From Acidimicrobiia bacterium (GTDB taxonomy: Bacteria > Actinomycetota > Acidimicrobiia > IMCC26256 > BP-133): 15,262 nt of DNA. Below the pieces are notes generated by a model, which was given only the letters and a program-made list of their open reading frames with translations, was not told the DNA's origin and searched no databases. This document shows, in pieces, positions 5,954 through 15,037 of this stretch (its first letter is position 1; the number at the start of each line of letters is the position of its first letter). Location: contig JAICYE010000007.1 in assembly GCA_025934385.1 (NCBI GenBank), forward strand, positions 1 to 15,262, written 5' to 3'. The translations under genes were made by a program, and so were the position numbers.

Positions 5954-6847
5954 TCAGGCGGCGGCCTTCCACAGGCGTCCGAGCCGGTGCGTGAGCCCCG
6001 ACGGCTTCTCGGCGTAGAGCCGGCGTCCGAGGGTCATCGCCTCCCGCCGGTGGTCGGCCCGCCGGGCGTCGACGCGCCGGAGGAGCGCCTCCCTGGTCGC
6101 CGGAAAGAGCACCGATTGGGTCTCCACCCGTTCCCGGAGGACGGCGAGGTCGTGGTCGGCGCCGAGAACGTCCCCGAGGGTGTCGGCCGTGCCCTCCATG
6201 GCGTCGAGGACGTCGGGCCAGACCTGGCGCAGCAGGCCGAACTGGTGACGAAGGTACTTCACCTGCTTGCGCCATTCGTGGAAGGCCTCGGCGCTTTCGC
6301 CGGCCTCGGCTTCGCCCATCGCCTTCCGGCCGGCGCGGGTCACCGCCTTCAGCCCCTCGTCGAGGCTGCTCCAGCCGTTGTCCCGCAGGGGCCAGCGCGC
6401 CACCCGGGCCAGCACGCGTTCGTATTCGTCGGCCGACCGGAGGGCCGTGTGATGTTCGGCCTGGCGGTTCTGGAGCATGCGGTGCTCCCGGAGCAGCAGG
6501 GCCCTCAGCGCCGCCACCGACGCGGGATTCACGTCCTCGTCGGGCGGGGCCGCCAAGCCGTCGAGCGCCTCGACGAGGACCCGGGCGTCGCGCACCGGGC
6601 TCAGCCGTCGGGCGGCGGCACGCAACGCCCGGTTGTCCCGGCGGTACACCTTCTCGCCGAGCTCGGGGCGCACCAGGCGGAGCAGCGCCCGCACCTTCTT
6701 CGTGCGCTTGCGGGCGTCGTGGGTCGCCTCGTCGGGATCGAGGCCGGCCTGGCCCGTCAGGGCCTCCACGGTCTTCCGCAACTGCTTCCCGGCCGCTTTT
6801 CTGACCGTCTTCGAAATCGGCTTGGCGGGGTCGAGTGTGAACGTCAT
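5954..6847 (-). CDS. CHAD domain protein
   Basis: The 297-aa protein is one CHAD unit (conserved histidine alpha-helical domain) built of two similar helical halves. The first half carries THDARKRTKKVRALLRLVR (42-60) and LSPVRDARV (82-90); the second carries FHEWRKQVKYLRHQ (189-202) and LGDVLGADHDLAVLRE (224-239). Paired His/Arg/Lys helices of this kind bind inorganic polyphosphate in characterised CHAD proteins, which locate to polyP granules; binding is inferred here. There is no CYTH domain, which is sometimes fused. The ATG at 6847 lies 29 nt after the cydB stop with no clear Shine-Dalgarno, so the gene is either the last of the cydAB transcript or has its own weak promoter. A ppk gene, a frequent partner, is not in the window. 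Confidence 0.88.
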   Translation of the reverse strand: MTFTLDPAKPISKTVRKAAGKQLRKTVEALTGQAGLDPDEATHDARKRTKKVRALLRLVRPELGEKVYRRDNRALRAAARRLSPVRDARVLVEALDGLAAPPDEDVNPASVAALRALLLREHRMLQNRQAEHHTALRSADEYERVLARVARWPLRDNGWSSLDEGLKAVTRAGRKAMGEAEAGESAEAFHEWRKQVKYLRHQFGLLRQVWPDVLDAMEGTADTLGDVLGADHDLAVLRERVETQSVLFPATREALLRRVDARRADHRREAMTLGRRLYAEKPSGLTHRLGRLWKAAA

Positions 6848-6876
6848 GAGGACGCGATACCCGCCGCCGCCGACGT

Positions 6877-7893
6877 TTATCGCCCGGCAGGCACGCCCTC
6901 GGCCGCACCCCGTTGTGCCACCACGAAAAGGGCCAGCAGGGACGGGACGACCAGCACGGCGCCGGCGGCCAGCGACCACAGCACCGCCCGCAGGATGACC
7001 GGGTCGGCCGCCGCCTGGCGGATCGTGAGGTCGCCCTCCAGCAGGTAGGGGTACGGCCCGGCCGCCCAGCCCCAGAGGACGGCCGTGACGGCGGCGGCGG
7101 CCGCCAGCCGGGCGGCCACGAAGCGCCACTGCCAGACGGAGGCCAGCGAGACGAGGCCCGCCACCGCCGACAGCGCCACGAGGGGCCGGCCCCGGCCGGT
7201 GAGCCCGGAGAACAACGCCGGGGCATCGGCGTGGAGCACGGCGATGCCGCTCAGTACGACCGCCCCGGCCACGATGCCCGAGGCCAGCGCCCGCCGCCGG
7301 AACGCCGCCACCAGCTCCCCGTCGCCGGCCCGGCGGGCGTCGGCGGTGAGGTAGACGGCGGCCAGGTAGGCGCAGACCACCACGGCCAGGACGCCGCCCA
7401 GCATCGATGTCGGATTGACGAAGCTGCGGACTGGATGGGCCCGGGCGATCCCGGCCGGGACCCGGCCCGACGCCACCGCCCCGGCCACCGCCCCGAGGAA
7501 GAACGGCGTGATCACCGACGAGGCGGCAAAGGTGGCACCGAAGAGCCGCTGGAGCGGTACGCCGCTCACCGCCTTGCGGAAGGCGAAGCCGGCGCCCCGC
7601 AGGATCACGCCGACGGCCACCAGGGTGAGCGGCACGTAGAGGCTGGAGGCGATCGCGGCGAAGGCCTCCGGGAAGCCCGTCCACAGGACCACCAGCACGA
7701 AGATCAGCCAGACGTGGTTGGCCTCCCACACCGGCCCGATAGCGTGCTCGATCAGCCGCCGCTGGGCGGAGCCGCGCTCGGGCCCGCCGGCGATCAGGTC
7801 CCAGAAGCCGGCGCCGAAGTCCGCCCCGCCGAACAGGGCGTAGGCGGTGACGCCGATCCACATCAGAGCCAGCAACGCCTGGGCCGTCGTCAC
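6877..7893 (-). CDS. cydB: Cytochrome bd-type quinol oxidase subunit II
   Basis: The 338-aa membrane protein is mostly hydrophobic, with eight or nine likely transmembrane helices. It pairs with CydA in the bd oxidase, which reduces O2 to water with quinol electrons at high oxygen affinity. Family landmarks are GGADFGAGFWDL (22-33), GPVWEANHVWLIF (53-65), RGAGFAFRK (99-107), SFVNPTSMLGGVLA (157-170) and WGWAAGPYPYLL (274-285). The start is GTG 7893, which overlaps the cydA stop by four bases (GTGA), so synthesis is coupled and roughly equimolar. The stop is TAA. No cydCD transporter genes, usually needed for assembly, are present nearby. Confidence 0.94.
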   Translation of the reverse strand: MTTAQALLALMWIGVTAYALFGGADFGAGFWDLIAGGPERGSAQRRLIEHAIGPVWEANHVWLIFVLVVLWTGFPEAFAAIASSLYVPLTLVAVGVILRGAGFAFRKAVSGVPLQRLFGATFAASSVITPFFLGAVAGAVASGRVPAGIARAHPVRSFVNPTSMLGGVLAVVVCAYLAAVYLTADARRAGDGELVAAFRRRALASGIVAGAVVLSGIAVLHADAPALFSGLTGRGRPLVALSAVAGLVSLASVWQWRFVAARLAAAAAVTAVLWGWAAGPYPYLLEGDLTIRQAAADPVILRAVLWSLAAGAVLVVPSLLALFVVAQRGAAEGVPAGR

Positions 7894-9197
7894 CGCCCGG
7901 ACTCCTCCTGCGGCGCTCCGGTGGCGAGCCGGCGGAGGACGAACACGGTCCCCCAGGTGAGCAGGCCGTAGACCACGACGAGCGAGTACAGGCCGATCCG
8001 GATGTGCGGCGCCGTCGTCACCGCCTCCGAGACCCGCATCACCCGCCAGACGATCCACGGCTGGCGGCCAACCTCGGTCACGACCCAGCCCGCCTCCAGC
8101 GCCACGGGGGCGGCGAAGCCGGCCGCCACCGCCCCCCGGTGGAACCAGGCCGAGGCGGGCGGTCCCCGCCGCTTCCGCCAGACCAGGGCGAACCAGAGGC
8201 CGAGAGCCAGCAGCCCGAACCCGAGCGCCACCATCACCTCGAAGGCGTTGCGGACGACGGCCACCGGCGGCCGGTCGGCCGGCGCGACCTCGTCGAGGCC
8301 GTGGACGAGGGCGTCGGGGTCGTGGTGGGCCAGGAGCGACAGTCCGTTCGGCACCCGCAGGCCGAAGTGCACCCGGTCACCGGCGTACACACCCCCGACG
8401 GTCAGCGGCGCGCCCCGCTCCGTTGTCTGCAGGCCCTCGAGGGCGGCGAACTTCACCGGCTGGCGCTGGGCCAGGAAGCGGGCGGCCCAGTCCCCCACCC
8501 CGATCTGGATCGGCGTCACCACCACCGCCAGCGTGAACGGCACCGCGAACCCCAGCCGGTGGTAGCGGTCGCGCCGTCCCCGCAGCCACCCGGCGGCGTA
8601 GACGGCGGCCACCCCGAAGCCGGCCACCATCAGGGCGGCCAGGATCATGTGGGTCGTCTGCACCGGCATGGCCCGGTTGGTGATCGCCGCCCACGGATCG
8701 GGGTCGACCACGCGGCCGGCGGCATCGAGCCGGAACCCAGCGGGCTGGTTCATCCAGGCGTTGGCGGTGACCACGAACCAGGCCGAGGCCACACCGGCCA
8801 CGACGATCGGGACGCCGGAGAGCAAATGGAGCTTCGGCGAGAGGCGGTCCCAGCCGTAGAGGTAAAGGCCGACGAAGATGGCCTCGACGAAGAAGGCGAT
8901 GCCCTCCATGGCGAAGGGCAGACCGACGACCTCGCCGAAGCGGCCCATGAACCGCGGCCAGAGGATGCCGAGCTCGAACGACAGGATCGTGCCCGAGACG
9001 GCGCCGATGGCGAAGAGGACGCCGAGGGCCTTGGCCCAAGATCGGGCCAGAGCCGTGTAGACGGCGTCGCCCGTCCGCATCGCCCGCCACTCGGCCAACA
9101 GCACGATGAGCGGGAATCCGACCCCGTAGCAGGCCAGCACGATGTGCCAGCCGAGCGAGAGGGCCATCTGCGACCGGGCGGCCACGAGATCGGGCAT
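7890..9197 (-). CDS. cydA: Cytochrome bd-type quinol oxidase subunit I, short Q-loop
   Basis: The 435-aa heme subunit oxidises quinol and carries the three hemes. By alignment to known motifs, heme ligands are H18 (SLGWHIVL), H183 (PVQTTHMILA) and M322 (FEVMVALGF). E98 (AMEG) and E105 (FVEAIFVG) match the conserved proton-path glutamates, E375 sits in WVVTEVGRQPW (371-381), and QPVKFAALEG (246-255) supplies the quinol-loop Lys and Glu. The segment between this motif and M322 is about 70 residues, so this is the short Q-loop type rather than the long E. coli CydA type. The start is ATG 9197, since DLVAARSQMALS matches the usual CydA opening. It lies 46 bp after the hydrolase gene within a large dyad, with TAGCGT 9 nt upstream. 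Expression is probably oxygen- or redox-responsive, by family. Confidence 0.95.
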   Translation of the reverse strand: MPDLVAARSQMALSLGWHIVLACYGVGFPLIVLLAEWRAMRTGDAVYTALARSWAKALGVLFAIGAVSGTILSFELGILWPRFMGRFGEVVGLPFAMEGIAFFVEAIFVGLYLYGWDRLSPKLHLLSGVPIVVAGVASAWFVVTANAWMNQPAGFRLDAAGRVVDPDPWAAITNRAMPVQTTHMILAALMVAGFGVAAVYAAGWLRGRRDRYHRLGFAVPFTLAVVVTPIQIGVGDWAARFLAQRQPVKFAALEGLQTTERGAPLTVGGVYAGDRVHFGLRVPNGLSLLAHHDPDALVHGLDEVAPADRPPVAVVRNAFEVMVALGFGLLALGLWFALVWRKRRGPPASAWFHRGAVAAGFAAPVALEAGWVVTEVGRQPWIVWRVMRVSEAVTTAPHIRIGLYSLVVVYGLLTWGTVFVLRRLATGAPQEESGR

Positions 9198-9231
9198 CCG
9201 CCGGCGACGCTAGTCGTTGCCGCCGGCGGAT
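9196..9231. promoter_or_regulatory. 36-bp dyad enclosing the cydA start and candidate -10
   Basis: ATCCGCCGGC (9196-9205) is perfectly inverted as GCCGGCGGAT (9222-9231). The middle contains minus-strand TAGCGT (9212-9207), a TA-N3-T hexamer 9 nt before ATG 9197, whose first two bases fall inside the dyad. It could be an operator over a leaderless promoter, or an RNA hairpin hiding the cydA start in read-through transcripts from the hydrolase gene. Confidence 0.5.
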
Positions 9232-9243
9232 CCCCTCAACCGC

Positions 9244-10143
9244 TCAACCGAGCAGGTGCTGCACCAGCCAGTCGCGGGCCGCCCCGGAGGACAGCTCGAA
9301 GTCGGGCCCGGTGTAGGCGCCGAAGTGGCCGCCCGGCAGCACGACGAGCTTCTTCGGTTCCAACGCCTGCTGGTAGGCGGCCAGCGCCAGATCGGCCGGG
9401 GTGAGGACGTCGCTCGCCGCCACCACCATCAGCAGCGGCGTCGGCGCGATCCGGTCGATGTAGGTGGCCGGCTCGTACTCCATGAGCATCTCGAGCGTCC
9501 GCAGGGTGACGGCGTTCTCCCACGACGGCGCCCGGGTCTTCCCAGTCTCGGTGAACCACTGCCAGGAGTCGGGCGTCGGCAGCGCCGAGGGCGCCATCGG
9601 GTCCTCGGCCACCACGGGGATCATTCCCGGCTCCTTGCCGGCGTAGCGGGCCTCCCGGTCGGCGTCGAGCTGGGCCCGCACCATCGGCAGGAAGTCGCTG
9701 CGGACCAGCCGCTGCACGTTCTTGAACCCGCTGATGAGAGGCACCTGCGCCACGACCGCCTTGATCCGCTTGTCGATGGCACCGAGGACGAGGGCATGCC
9801 CGCCGCTGTAGCTGGAGCCCCACACGGCGATCCGCTCCCGGTCGATCCCGGGCATCGACTGGAGGTGGGTGATGGCGTGGCGGTAGTCCCGGACCTGGGC
9901 CCAGGGGTCGATCTCGTAGCGGGGCTCGCCGTCGCTGGCGCCGAAGTTGCGGTTGTCGAACACGAGGGCCGCCAGGCCGGCTGCGGCGAAGACCTCGGCA
10001 AAGGAGTCGAGGTACATCTCCTTGGTGGCCGAGAAGCCGTGGGCCATCACCACCCCGGGGACGGGCCCGTCCCCCTGGGGCCGGTACAACCAGCCCCGCA
10101 GCGTCGTTCCCTCGGCGTTGAACTCCACGTCGGTGCGGTTCAT
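9244..10143 (-). CDS. Alpha/beta hydrolase, dienelactone hydrolase / S15-like
   Basis: The 299-aa cytosolic enzyme has no signal peptide. The serine-hydrolase fold is complete: oxyanion strand [14 protein letters not shown] (31-44), [11 protein letters not shown] (62-72), nucleophile elbow [12 protein letters not shown] (106-117; likely S111), acid ASDVLTPAD (243-251; D245) and catalytic histidine [11 protein letters not shown] (269-279; H273). A cap region lies at about 135-225. The pattern resembles the uncharacterised 'alpha/beta hydrolase, dienelactone hydrolase/X-Pro dipeptidyl-peptidase-like' proteins; the substrate is unknown. The start is ATG 10143, supported by AAGGGGGAG directly upstream. 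It is divergent from the peroxidase-related gene and is followed 46 bp later by cydA. Beyond possible co-transcription I see no functional tie to the oxidase. Confidence 0.85.
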   Translation of the reverse strand: MNRTDVEFNAEGTTLRGWLYRPQGDGPVPGVVMAHGFSATKEMYLDSFAEVFAAAGLAALVFDNRNFGASDGEPRYEIDPWAQVRDYRHAITHLQSMPGIDRERIAVWGSSYSGGHALVLGAIDKRIKAVVAQVPLISGFKNVQRLVRSDFLPMVRAQLDADREARYAGKEPGMIPVVAEDPMAPSALPTPDSWQWFTETGKTRAPSWENAVTLRTLEMLMEYEPATYIDRIAPTPLLMVVAASDVLTPADLALAAYQQALEPKKLVVLPGGHFGAYTGPDFELSSGAARDWLVQHLLG

Positions 10144-10145
10144 CG

Positions 10146-10154
10146 CTCCCCCTT
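10146..10154 (-). promoter_or_regulatory. Ribosome binding site of the alpha/beta hydrolase
   Basis: AAGGGGGAG on the minus strand ends 2 nt before ATG 10143. With a minus-strand TACGCT (10187-10182) as -10, the leader would be about 30 nt, so this gene would be translated with a leader. Confidence 0.6.
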
Positions 10155-10180
10155 TTGCGATCGGTGCCTGGCCGAATGGG

Positions 10181-10187
10181 TAGCGTA
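10181..10187. promoter_or_regulatory. Candidate shared -10 for hydrolase and peroxidase-related genes
   Basis: The 50-bp divergent gap holds TAGCGTA. On plus, TAGCGT (10181-10186) is 7 nt before ATG 10194, the spacing expected for a leaderless start. On minus, TACGCT (10187-10182) would give a leader of about 30 nt before ATG 10143. No good -35 is seen on either side. Confidence 0.45.
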
Positions 10188-10193
10188 CGTTCC

Positions 10194-10763
<570 letters not shown>

Positions 10764-10784
10764 GCGGGCCGGGGCGTCGGCAGC

Positions 10785-13331
10785 TCAGTCGGCGCCGGCG
10801 TCGCAGGCTCTCGCCCGGGCGACCCGCAGGGCCTGGTCGCGGCCCTCGAGGAGCAGGCGGCGGATCGGCGCCGGGACCGGATCCGTCCGGGCGAGGAAGC
10901 TGTCCGTCATCGTCACGGCACCGTCGCCCACCGGATACAGCATCTCGGTGAACGACATGCCGACGTCAGGGCCGCGGCGCTCCCAGATCGGCAGCAGGGC
11001 GTCGAAGTACGGCGCCGTCCAGGCCTGGAGCAGGGGCTCCTGGTCGGGCTGGCGGAACCCGCCCATGACCGCCCGCATCACGGCCAGCGGCAGATCGCCG
11101 TCGACCAGCGCGCTCCACGCCTCGGCCTTGGGGCCCTCGTGGGGCTGGGCGGCCCGGGCGGCGGCGGCGTGGCGGGCGCCGGCGTCGGTGGCGTCCCGCT
11201 CCGCTTCGGCGGCGATGATCGCCGGGGCGTCGGGGACGCCGGCCGTGGCCAGGGACCGCACCAGGGCCCAGCGCAGCTCGGTGTCGACGGCGAGACCGCC
11301 GACACCGTCGATCGCCCGGTCGTCGAGCAGACCCCGCACCAGCGCCAGGTGGTCGTCGCCCCGGGCGGCGGCGGCGAAGGCCCGGGCGTAGGCCAGCTGG
11401 ACGTCGCTGCCGGGCTCGGCGGCCCGGAGGCCGGCCAGGGCGTCGTCGGCCAGCCGCCGGCGGGCCGGTTCCCGGTTGGCGGGGTCGCCGAAGACGACGG
11501 CCGCCGACTCGGCGTTGCGCAGGAGCCCGGCCACGACGGCGATCTGGTCCTCCCCGCCGAGGTTGGCGAGGACGAGGGCGAGGTATCTCCGGGCGGGAAG
11601 TTCGGCGTCGCGCAGCATGTCCCACGCCGCCGACCAGCACAGGCCCCGGGCCAGCGGGTCGTCGAGGGTGCCCAGGCTCTCGGTGACCGTGGCCAGCGAG
11701 CGGGGGTCGAGGCGGATCTTGGTGTAGGCGAGGTCGCCGTCGTTGAGCAGGACGAGGTCCGGGACGGCCATGCCGACGATCTCGTCCACGGCCGTCCGGT
11801 GGCCCTCGACGTCGAGCTCCACCCTCGTCCGGCGCCGCAGGCGGCGTTCGCCGTCGTAGTCGTAGAGCCCGACGGCCATCCGGTGGGACCGCAGCGTGGG
11901 GTGCTCGGGTACGGCCTCCTGCTCGACGGCGAAGCCGGCGAAGACATCGCCACCGTCGGACGGACCGGCCTCGATCGACGCCCGCATCGTGTTGACGCCG
12001 GTCGTCTCCAGCCACTGTTGCGCCCACCGGCCGAGATCCCTCCCCGACGCCTCCTCCAGGGCGGCGAGGAAGTCGGCCAGCGTGGTGTTCCCCCAGGCGT
12101 GGCGGGCGAAGTAGGCCCGCACGCCGTCGAGGAACTCCTTCTGGCCCACCCAGGCGACGAGCTGGCGGAGCACCGACGCCCCCTTGGCGTAGGTGATGCC
12201 GTCGAAGTTCGTCTTCATCGTCTCGATGTCGGGGGCGTCGGCCACGATCGGGTGCGTCGAGGGCAGCTGGTCCTGCCGGTAGGCCCAGGTCTTCCAGTTG
12301 CTGGCGAAGGTCGTCCAGGCGGACCGGAAGCGCGTGGCCTCGACCAGCCCGAGGTAGGAGGCGAAGGTGGCGAAGCTCTCGTTCAGCCACAGGTCGTCCC
12401 ACCACCGCATGGTGACCAGGTCGCCGAACCACATGTGGGCCATCTCGTGGAGGATCGTGTCGGCCCGGCCCTCCCGCTCCGCCTCCGTCACCTTGGAGCG
12501 GAAGAGGTGGCGCTCGGAGAACGTGACGCAGCCGGCGTTCTCCATGGCCCCGAAGTTGAACTCCGGCACGAAGAGCTGGTCATACTTCCCGAAGGCGTAG
12601 GGCTGACCGAAGGCGTCCTCGAAGAAATCGAAGCCGGCGGCGGTGACATCGAAGATCTCGTCGGCGTCGAGGTATCGGGCCAGCGACTGCCGGCAGTACA
12701 ACCCCATCGCGATGTCGCGATGGCCGCGGTGGACGGAGTGGTACGGCCCGGCCACCAGCGCGGTGACGTACGTCGACATCTTCTCGGTGGTGGCGAAGCG
12801 CCACCGCCCGGCGGTGCCGGCGTCGGGGCGGTCGGTCACCGCACCGTTGGACACGACCTCCCATCCCGCCGGCGCCTCGACCTCGAAGGCGAACGTCGCC
12901 TTCAGGTCGGGCTGGTCGAAACAGGGGAAGACCCGGTGGGCGTCGAACGGCTCGAACTGGGTGTGGAGGTAGACCTGGCCGTCGACGGGGTCGACGAAGC
13001 GGTGCAGCCCGACGCCGGTGTGCTCGTAGGCGTGGTCGGCCACGACGACGATCTCGTTCTCGGCCGCCAGGCCGCCGACCGCCAGGCGCCCGGCGGCGGG
13101 GTCGAACGCGCCGGCCGGAACGGCCGTGCCGTTGAGCGTGGCCGACTCGACCCGTACGGCGGTGACGTCGAGGAACGTCTCAGCGCCCGGCTCGAGGGAC
13201 CGGCATCGCAGGCGGGTCTCGCTGCGGAACGTCTCGTCACCGGTCAGATCGAGCGAGATGTCGTAGTGGAGGACGTCGAGGAGGCGGGCCCGCTCGGCCG
13301 CCTCGGAGCGCAGAAGGTTGTTCTCGGCCAC
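10785..13331 (-). CDS. pepN: Aminopeptidase N, M1 family
   Basis: The 848-aa zinc metallopeptidase has the length of actinobacterial PepN and removes N-terminal residues from peptides in the cytosol. There is no signal peptide. It has an N-terminal beta domain (about 1-195), the substrate-anchoring GAMEN motif (261-265), the zinc site HEMAH-x18-E (H295, E296, H299, E318), the transition-state tyrosine Y381 ([10 protein letters not shown]), and an ERAP1-like helical C-terminal domain from about 510 on. All key residues are present. The start is GTG 13331 ([15 protein letters not shown]), with no Shine-Dalgarno but TAGCCT on the minus strand (13346-13341) 9 nt upstream, suggesting leaderless expression. 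It is divergent from the SDR gene across 39 bp. Confidence 0.96.
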   Translation of the reverse strand: MAENNLLRSEAAERARLLDVLHYDISLDLTGDETFRSETRLRCRSLEPGAETFLDVTAVRVESATLNGTAVPAGAFDPAAGRLAVGGLAAENEIVVVADHAYEHTGVGLHRFVDPVDGQVYLHTQFEPFDAHRVFPCFDQPDLKATFAFEVEAPAGWEVVSNGAVTDRPDAGTAGRWRFATTEKMSTYVTALVAGPYHSVHRGHRDIAMGLYCRQSLARYLDADEIFDVTAAGFDFFEDAFGQPYAFGKYDQLFVPEFNFGAMENAGCVTFSERHLFRSKVTEAEREGRADTILHEMAHMWFGDLVTMRWWDDLWLNESFATFASYLGLVEATRFRSAWTTFASNWKTWAYRQDQLPSTHPIVADAPDIETMKTNFDGITYAKGASVLRQLVAWVGQKEFLDGVRAYFARHAWGNTTLADFLAALEEASGRDLGRWAQQWLETTGVNTMRASIEAGPSDGGDVFAGFAVEQEAVPEHPTLRSHRMAVGLYDYDGERRLRRRTRVELDVEGHRTAVDEIVGMAVPDLVLLNDGDLAYTKIRLDPRSLATVTESLGTLDDPLARGLCWSAAWDMLRDAELPARRYLALVLANLGGEDQIAVVAGLLRNAESAAVVFGDPANREPARRRLADDALAGLRAAEPGSDVQLAYARAFAAAARGDDHLALVRGLLDDRAIDGVGGLAVDTELRWALVRSLATAGVPDAPAIIAAEAERDATDAGARHAAAARAAQPHEGPKAEAWSALVDGDLPLAVMRAVMGGFRQPDQEPLLQAWTAPYFDALLPIWERRGPDVGMSFTEMLYPVGDGAVTMTDSFLARTDPVPAPIRRLLLEGRDQALRVARARACDAGAD

Positions 13332-13340
13332 GGTTCAGCG

Positions 13341-13363
13341 AGGCTAGCCGCCGTTCGTAGACT
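13341..13363. promoter_or_regulatory. Candidate -10 elements of divergent pepN and SDR promoters
   Basis: In the 39-bp gap, minus-strand TAGCCT (13346-13341) is 9 nt before the pepN GTG. Plus-strand TAGACT (13358-13363) is 7 nt before the SDR GTG. Neither gene has a Shine-Dalgarno, so both would be leaderless or nearly so. No -35 is convincing. Confidence 0.45.
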
Positions 13364-13370
13364 GCCCGGC

Positions 13371-14171
13371 GTGGAACTGGCCGGGAAGGTGGCGGTGGTG
13401 ACGGGCGGGGCGTCGGGGATCGGGCGGGGTCTGTGCCGCCGCTTCGCCGCCGAGGGGGCGTCGGTGGTGGTGTCCGACATCGATGCCCCGGGGGCGTCGG
13501 TCGTGGCCCAGGAGGTCGGCGGCCTGGCCGTCCCCGGCGACATGTCGGTGGAGGCGGACGTCACCGGCCTGGTCGAAGCCGCCCGGCTGAGCTTCGACCG
13601 CATCGACCTCTTCTGCGCCAACGCCGGCATCCTCTGGGGGGTCGAGCCCGACGACCGGTCCGACGACATCGGGCCCGACGCCCCCGACGAGGCCTGGGAA
13701 CGGATGTGGCGCGTCAACGTCATGTCCCACGTCCTCGCCGCCAGGCACGTCGTGCCGCAGATGCTGGAGCAGGGCGGCGGGCACCTCCTCGTCACCGCCT
13801 CGGCCGCCGGGCTCCTCACCGTGCTCGGCAACGCCCCCTACGCCGTCACCAAGCACGCCGCCGTCGCCTTCGCCGAATGGCTGTCGATCACCTACGGCGA
13901 CCGCGGCCTCGGCGTCTCCTGCCTCTGTCCCGAGCTCGTCCGCACCGGCATGCTGGCCGCCGCCGGCGAGGATCTGGGCGGCGCCGCCGCCGGGGCCGAC
14001 GTCATCGAACCGGAGGACGTCGCCGCCGCCGTCGTCGACGGTTTGAGGGACGGGCGGTTCCTCATCCTCCCCCACCCCCGCGTCGGCGAATACTTCCAGC
14101 GCAAGGCCGGCGACTACGACCGCTGGCTGGCCGGGATGCGCCGGTTGCAGGCGGGGCAGAGCGCCGGCTGA
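13371..14171 (+). CDS. Short-chain dehydrogenase/reductase
   Basis: The 266-aa classical SDR has the cofactor loop TGGASGIG (11-18), NAG (84-86), N116 (RVNV), S144 (TASAAG) and Y157-x3-K161, so the catalytic tetrad is complete. D36 at the end of the second strand (VVVSDID) suggests NAD(H) over NADP(H). The ending [23 protein letters not shown] (234-256) resembles SDRs often found with acyl-CoA or steroid catabolism genes, but no such genes are nearby and the substrate is unknown. The start is GTG 13371, set by the [11 protein letters not shown] opening and by TAGACT 7 nt upstream. The open frame continues far upstream, antisense to pepN; that part is an artefact of codon bias. The methyltransferase follows 71 bp later. 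Confidence 0.92.
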   Translation: MELAGKVAVVTGGASGIGRGLCRRFAAEGASVVVSDIDAPGASVVAQEVGGLAVPGDMSVEADVTGLVEAARLSFDRIDLFCANAGILWGVEPDDRSDDIGPDAPDEAWERMWRVNVMSHVLAARHVVPQMLEQGGGHLLVTASAAGLLTVLGNAPYAVTKHAAVAFAEWLSITYGDRGLGVSCLCPELVRTGMLAAAGEDLGGAAAGADVIEPEDVAAAVVDGLRDGRFLILPHPRVGEYFQRKAGDYDRWLAGMRRLQAGQSAG

Positions 14172-14178
14172 CCGGCGT
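14161..14178 (+). terminator. Hairpin with the SDR stop codon in its loop
   Basis: CGCCGG (14162-14167) pairs with CCGGCG (14172-14177), extended by a G-U pair. The 4-nt loop CTGA contains the stop codon. A second 6-bp GC hairpin (14182-14187 with 14198-14203) follows. Together they may slow or end SDR transcription before the methyltransferase; there is no T-tract. Confidence 0.4.
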
Positions 14179-14217
14179 CGACGCCCGCGCCCCTGGACGG
14201 GCGGCGTGCCTCCTCTC

Positions 14218-14240
14218 TACGGTGAGACCCGAGGAGGGAG
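14218..14240 (+). promoter_or_regulatory. Methyltransferase ribosome binding site, with possible -10
   Basis: GAGGAGGGAG (14231-14240) ends 2 nt before ATG 14243 and includes a near-perfect anti-Shine-Dalgarno match. TACGGT (14218-14223) fits TA-N3-T and could give this gene its own short-leader promoter. Confidence 0.55.
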
Positions 14241-14242
14241 CC

Positions 14243-15037
14243 ATGGAGCACGGGGAAGAAGCGCGCGCCGATACCTACGCCTGGGACAACGGGTGGGCGG
14301 AGGCCCGACGCCGGCTGGAGCTGCTGGAGCACTGCTGGGATCCGGACACCCACGACGCCCTGCGGAAGGCCGGCATCAAGCCGGGCTGGCGGTGCCTGGA
14401 GGTCGGGGGCGGCGGCGGTTCGGTCGTCCGCTGGCTCTGCGACACCGTCGGGCCGCAGGGCTCGGTCGTTACGATCGACATCGACACCCGGTTCCTCGAA
14501 CCCATCGACGCCCCGAACCTGGAGGTCATCCGGGGCGACGCCGCCACCGACGGCCTTCCCGACGGTCCGTTCGACCTCGTCCACACCCGGGCCGTCCTCA
14601 TGCACATCCCGGCCCGGGACCGGCTCGTTGCGGAGCTGGCGGCGCGCCTCCACCCGGGTGGCGTGATCGTCCTCGAGGAGTGCGACTTCCACTCCTTCGA
14701 GCTGTCGGAGGCGTCGGTCTATCGCGACTACGTCCTCCACTTCGCCGAGATCATGCACCGGACCGGCCGCATGGAGACCCGCTGGGCCCGGGGGGTGCCG
14801 GCCCGCCTCGCCCGACTCGGCCTGACCGACGTGCACAGCCGGGTCGTCACCACGATCTTTCCGGGCGGCTCGCCGGAGGCGGAGTTCTTCCGACTCTCGT
14901 TCGAGCAGACCCGCGATGTCGTCCTCACCAACGGCATGGCGAAGGAGGAGCACGAGGCGGCGATGGAGCTGCTCGATGACGATCGCCATTGGTTGCCGGC
15001 CCCGGGCATGGTCGTCACCACCGCTCGCCTCGGCTGA
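14243..15037 (+). CDS. Class I SAM-dependent methyltransferase
   Basis: The 264-aa protein has the Rossmann methyltransferase core. Motif I is CLEVGGGGGSVVRWL (51-65), the ribose-binding acidic end of strand 2 is VVTIDIDTRFL (75-85), GDAATDGLP (98-106) is motif II-like, and FDLVHTRAVLMHIP (110-123) with LHPGGVIVLEECDF (136-149) gives motifs III/post-I. The N-terminal YAWDNGWAEARRRLELLEHCWDP region and the lid helices at 155-225 would form the acceptor pocket. The order is like the methyltransferase-11/25 families acting on small molecules; the acceptor cannot be named. Start ATG 14243 has a strong Shine-Dalgarno, unlike most genes here. It lies 71 bp after the SDR gene and may share its transcript, with partial uncoupling by hairpins between them. 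Confidence 0.9.
   Translation: MEHGEEARADTYAWDNGWAEARRRLELLEHCWDPDTHDALRKAGIKPGWRCLEVGGGGGSVVRWLCDTVGPQGSVVTIDIDTRFLEPIDAPNLEVIRGDAATDGLPDGPFDLVHTRAVLMHIPARDRLVAELAARLHPGGVIVLEECDFHSFELSEASVYRDYVLHFAEIMHRTGRMETRWARGVPARLARLGLTDVHSRVVTTIFPGGSPEAEFFRLSFEQTRDVVLTNGMAKEEHEAAMELLDDDRHWLPAPGMVVTTARLG

Noticed and set aside
5782..5994. Small plus-strand frame with EKPLWHKRFS, as a possible small gene upstream of HU
   Set aside because: It has no ribosome binding site, and its repeated peptides come from the two DNA dyads. It overlaps the CHAD 3' end.
9235..9250. Tandem 8-bp duplication CTCAACCG at the hydrolase stop
   Set aside because: Probably simple replication slippage; it only adds a second TGA in another frame.
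11139..13370. Long plus-strand frame joined in phase to the SDR gene, as if a 1010-aa fusion
   Set aside because: The first 744 codons are antisense to pepN, whose catalytic motifs are intact. The SDR fold starts at GTG 13371, so the fusion is a phase coincidence.
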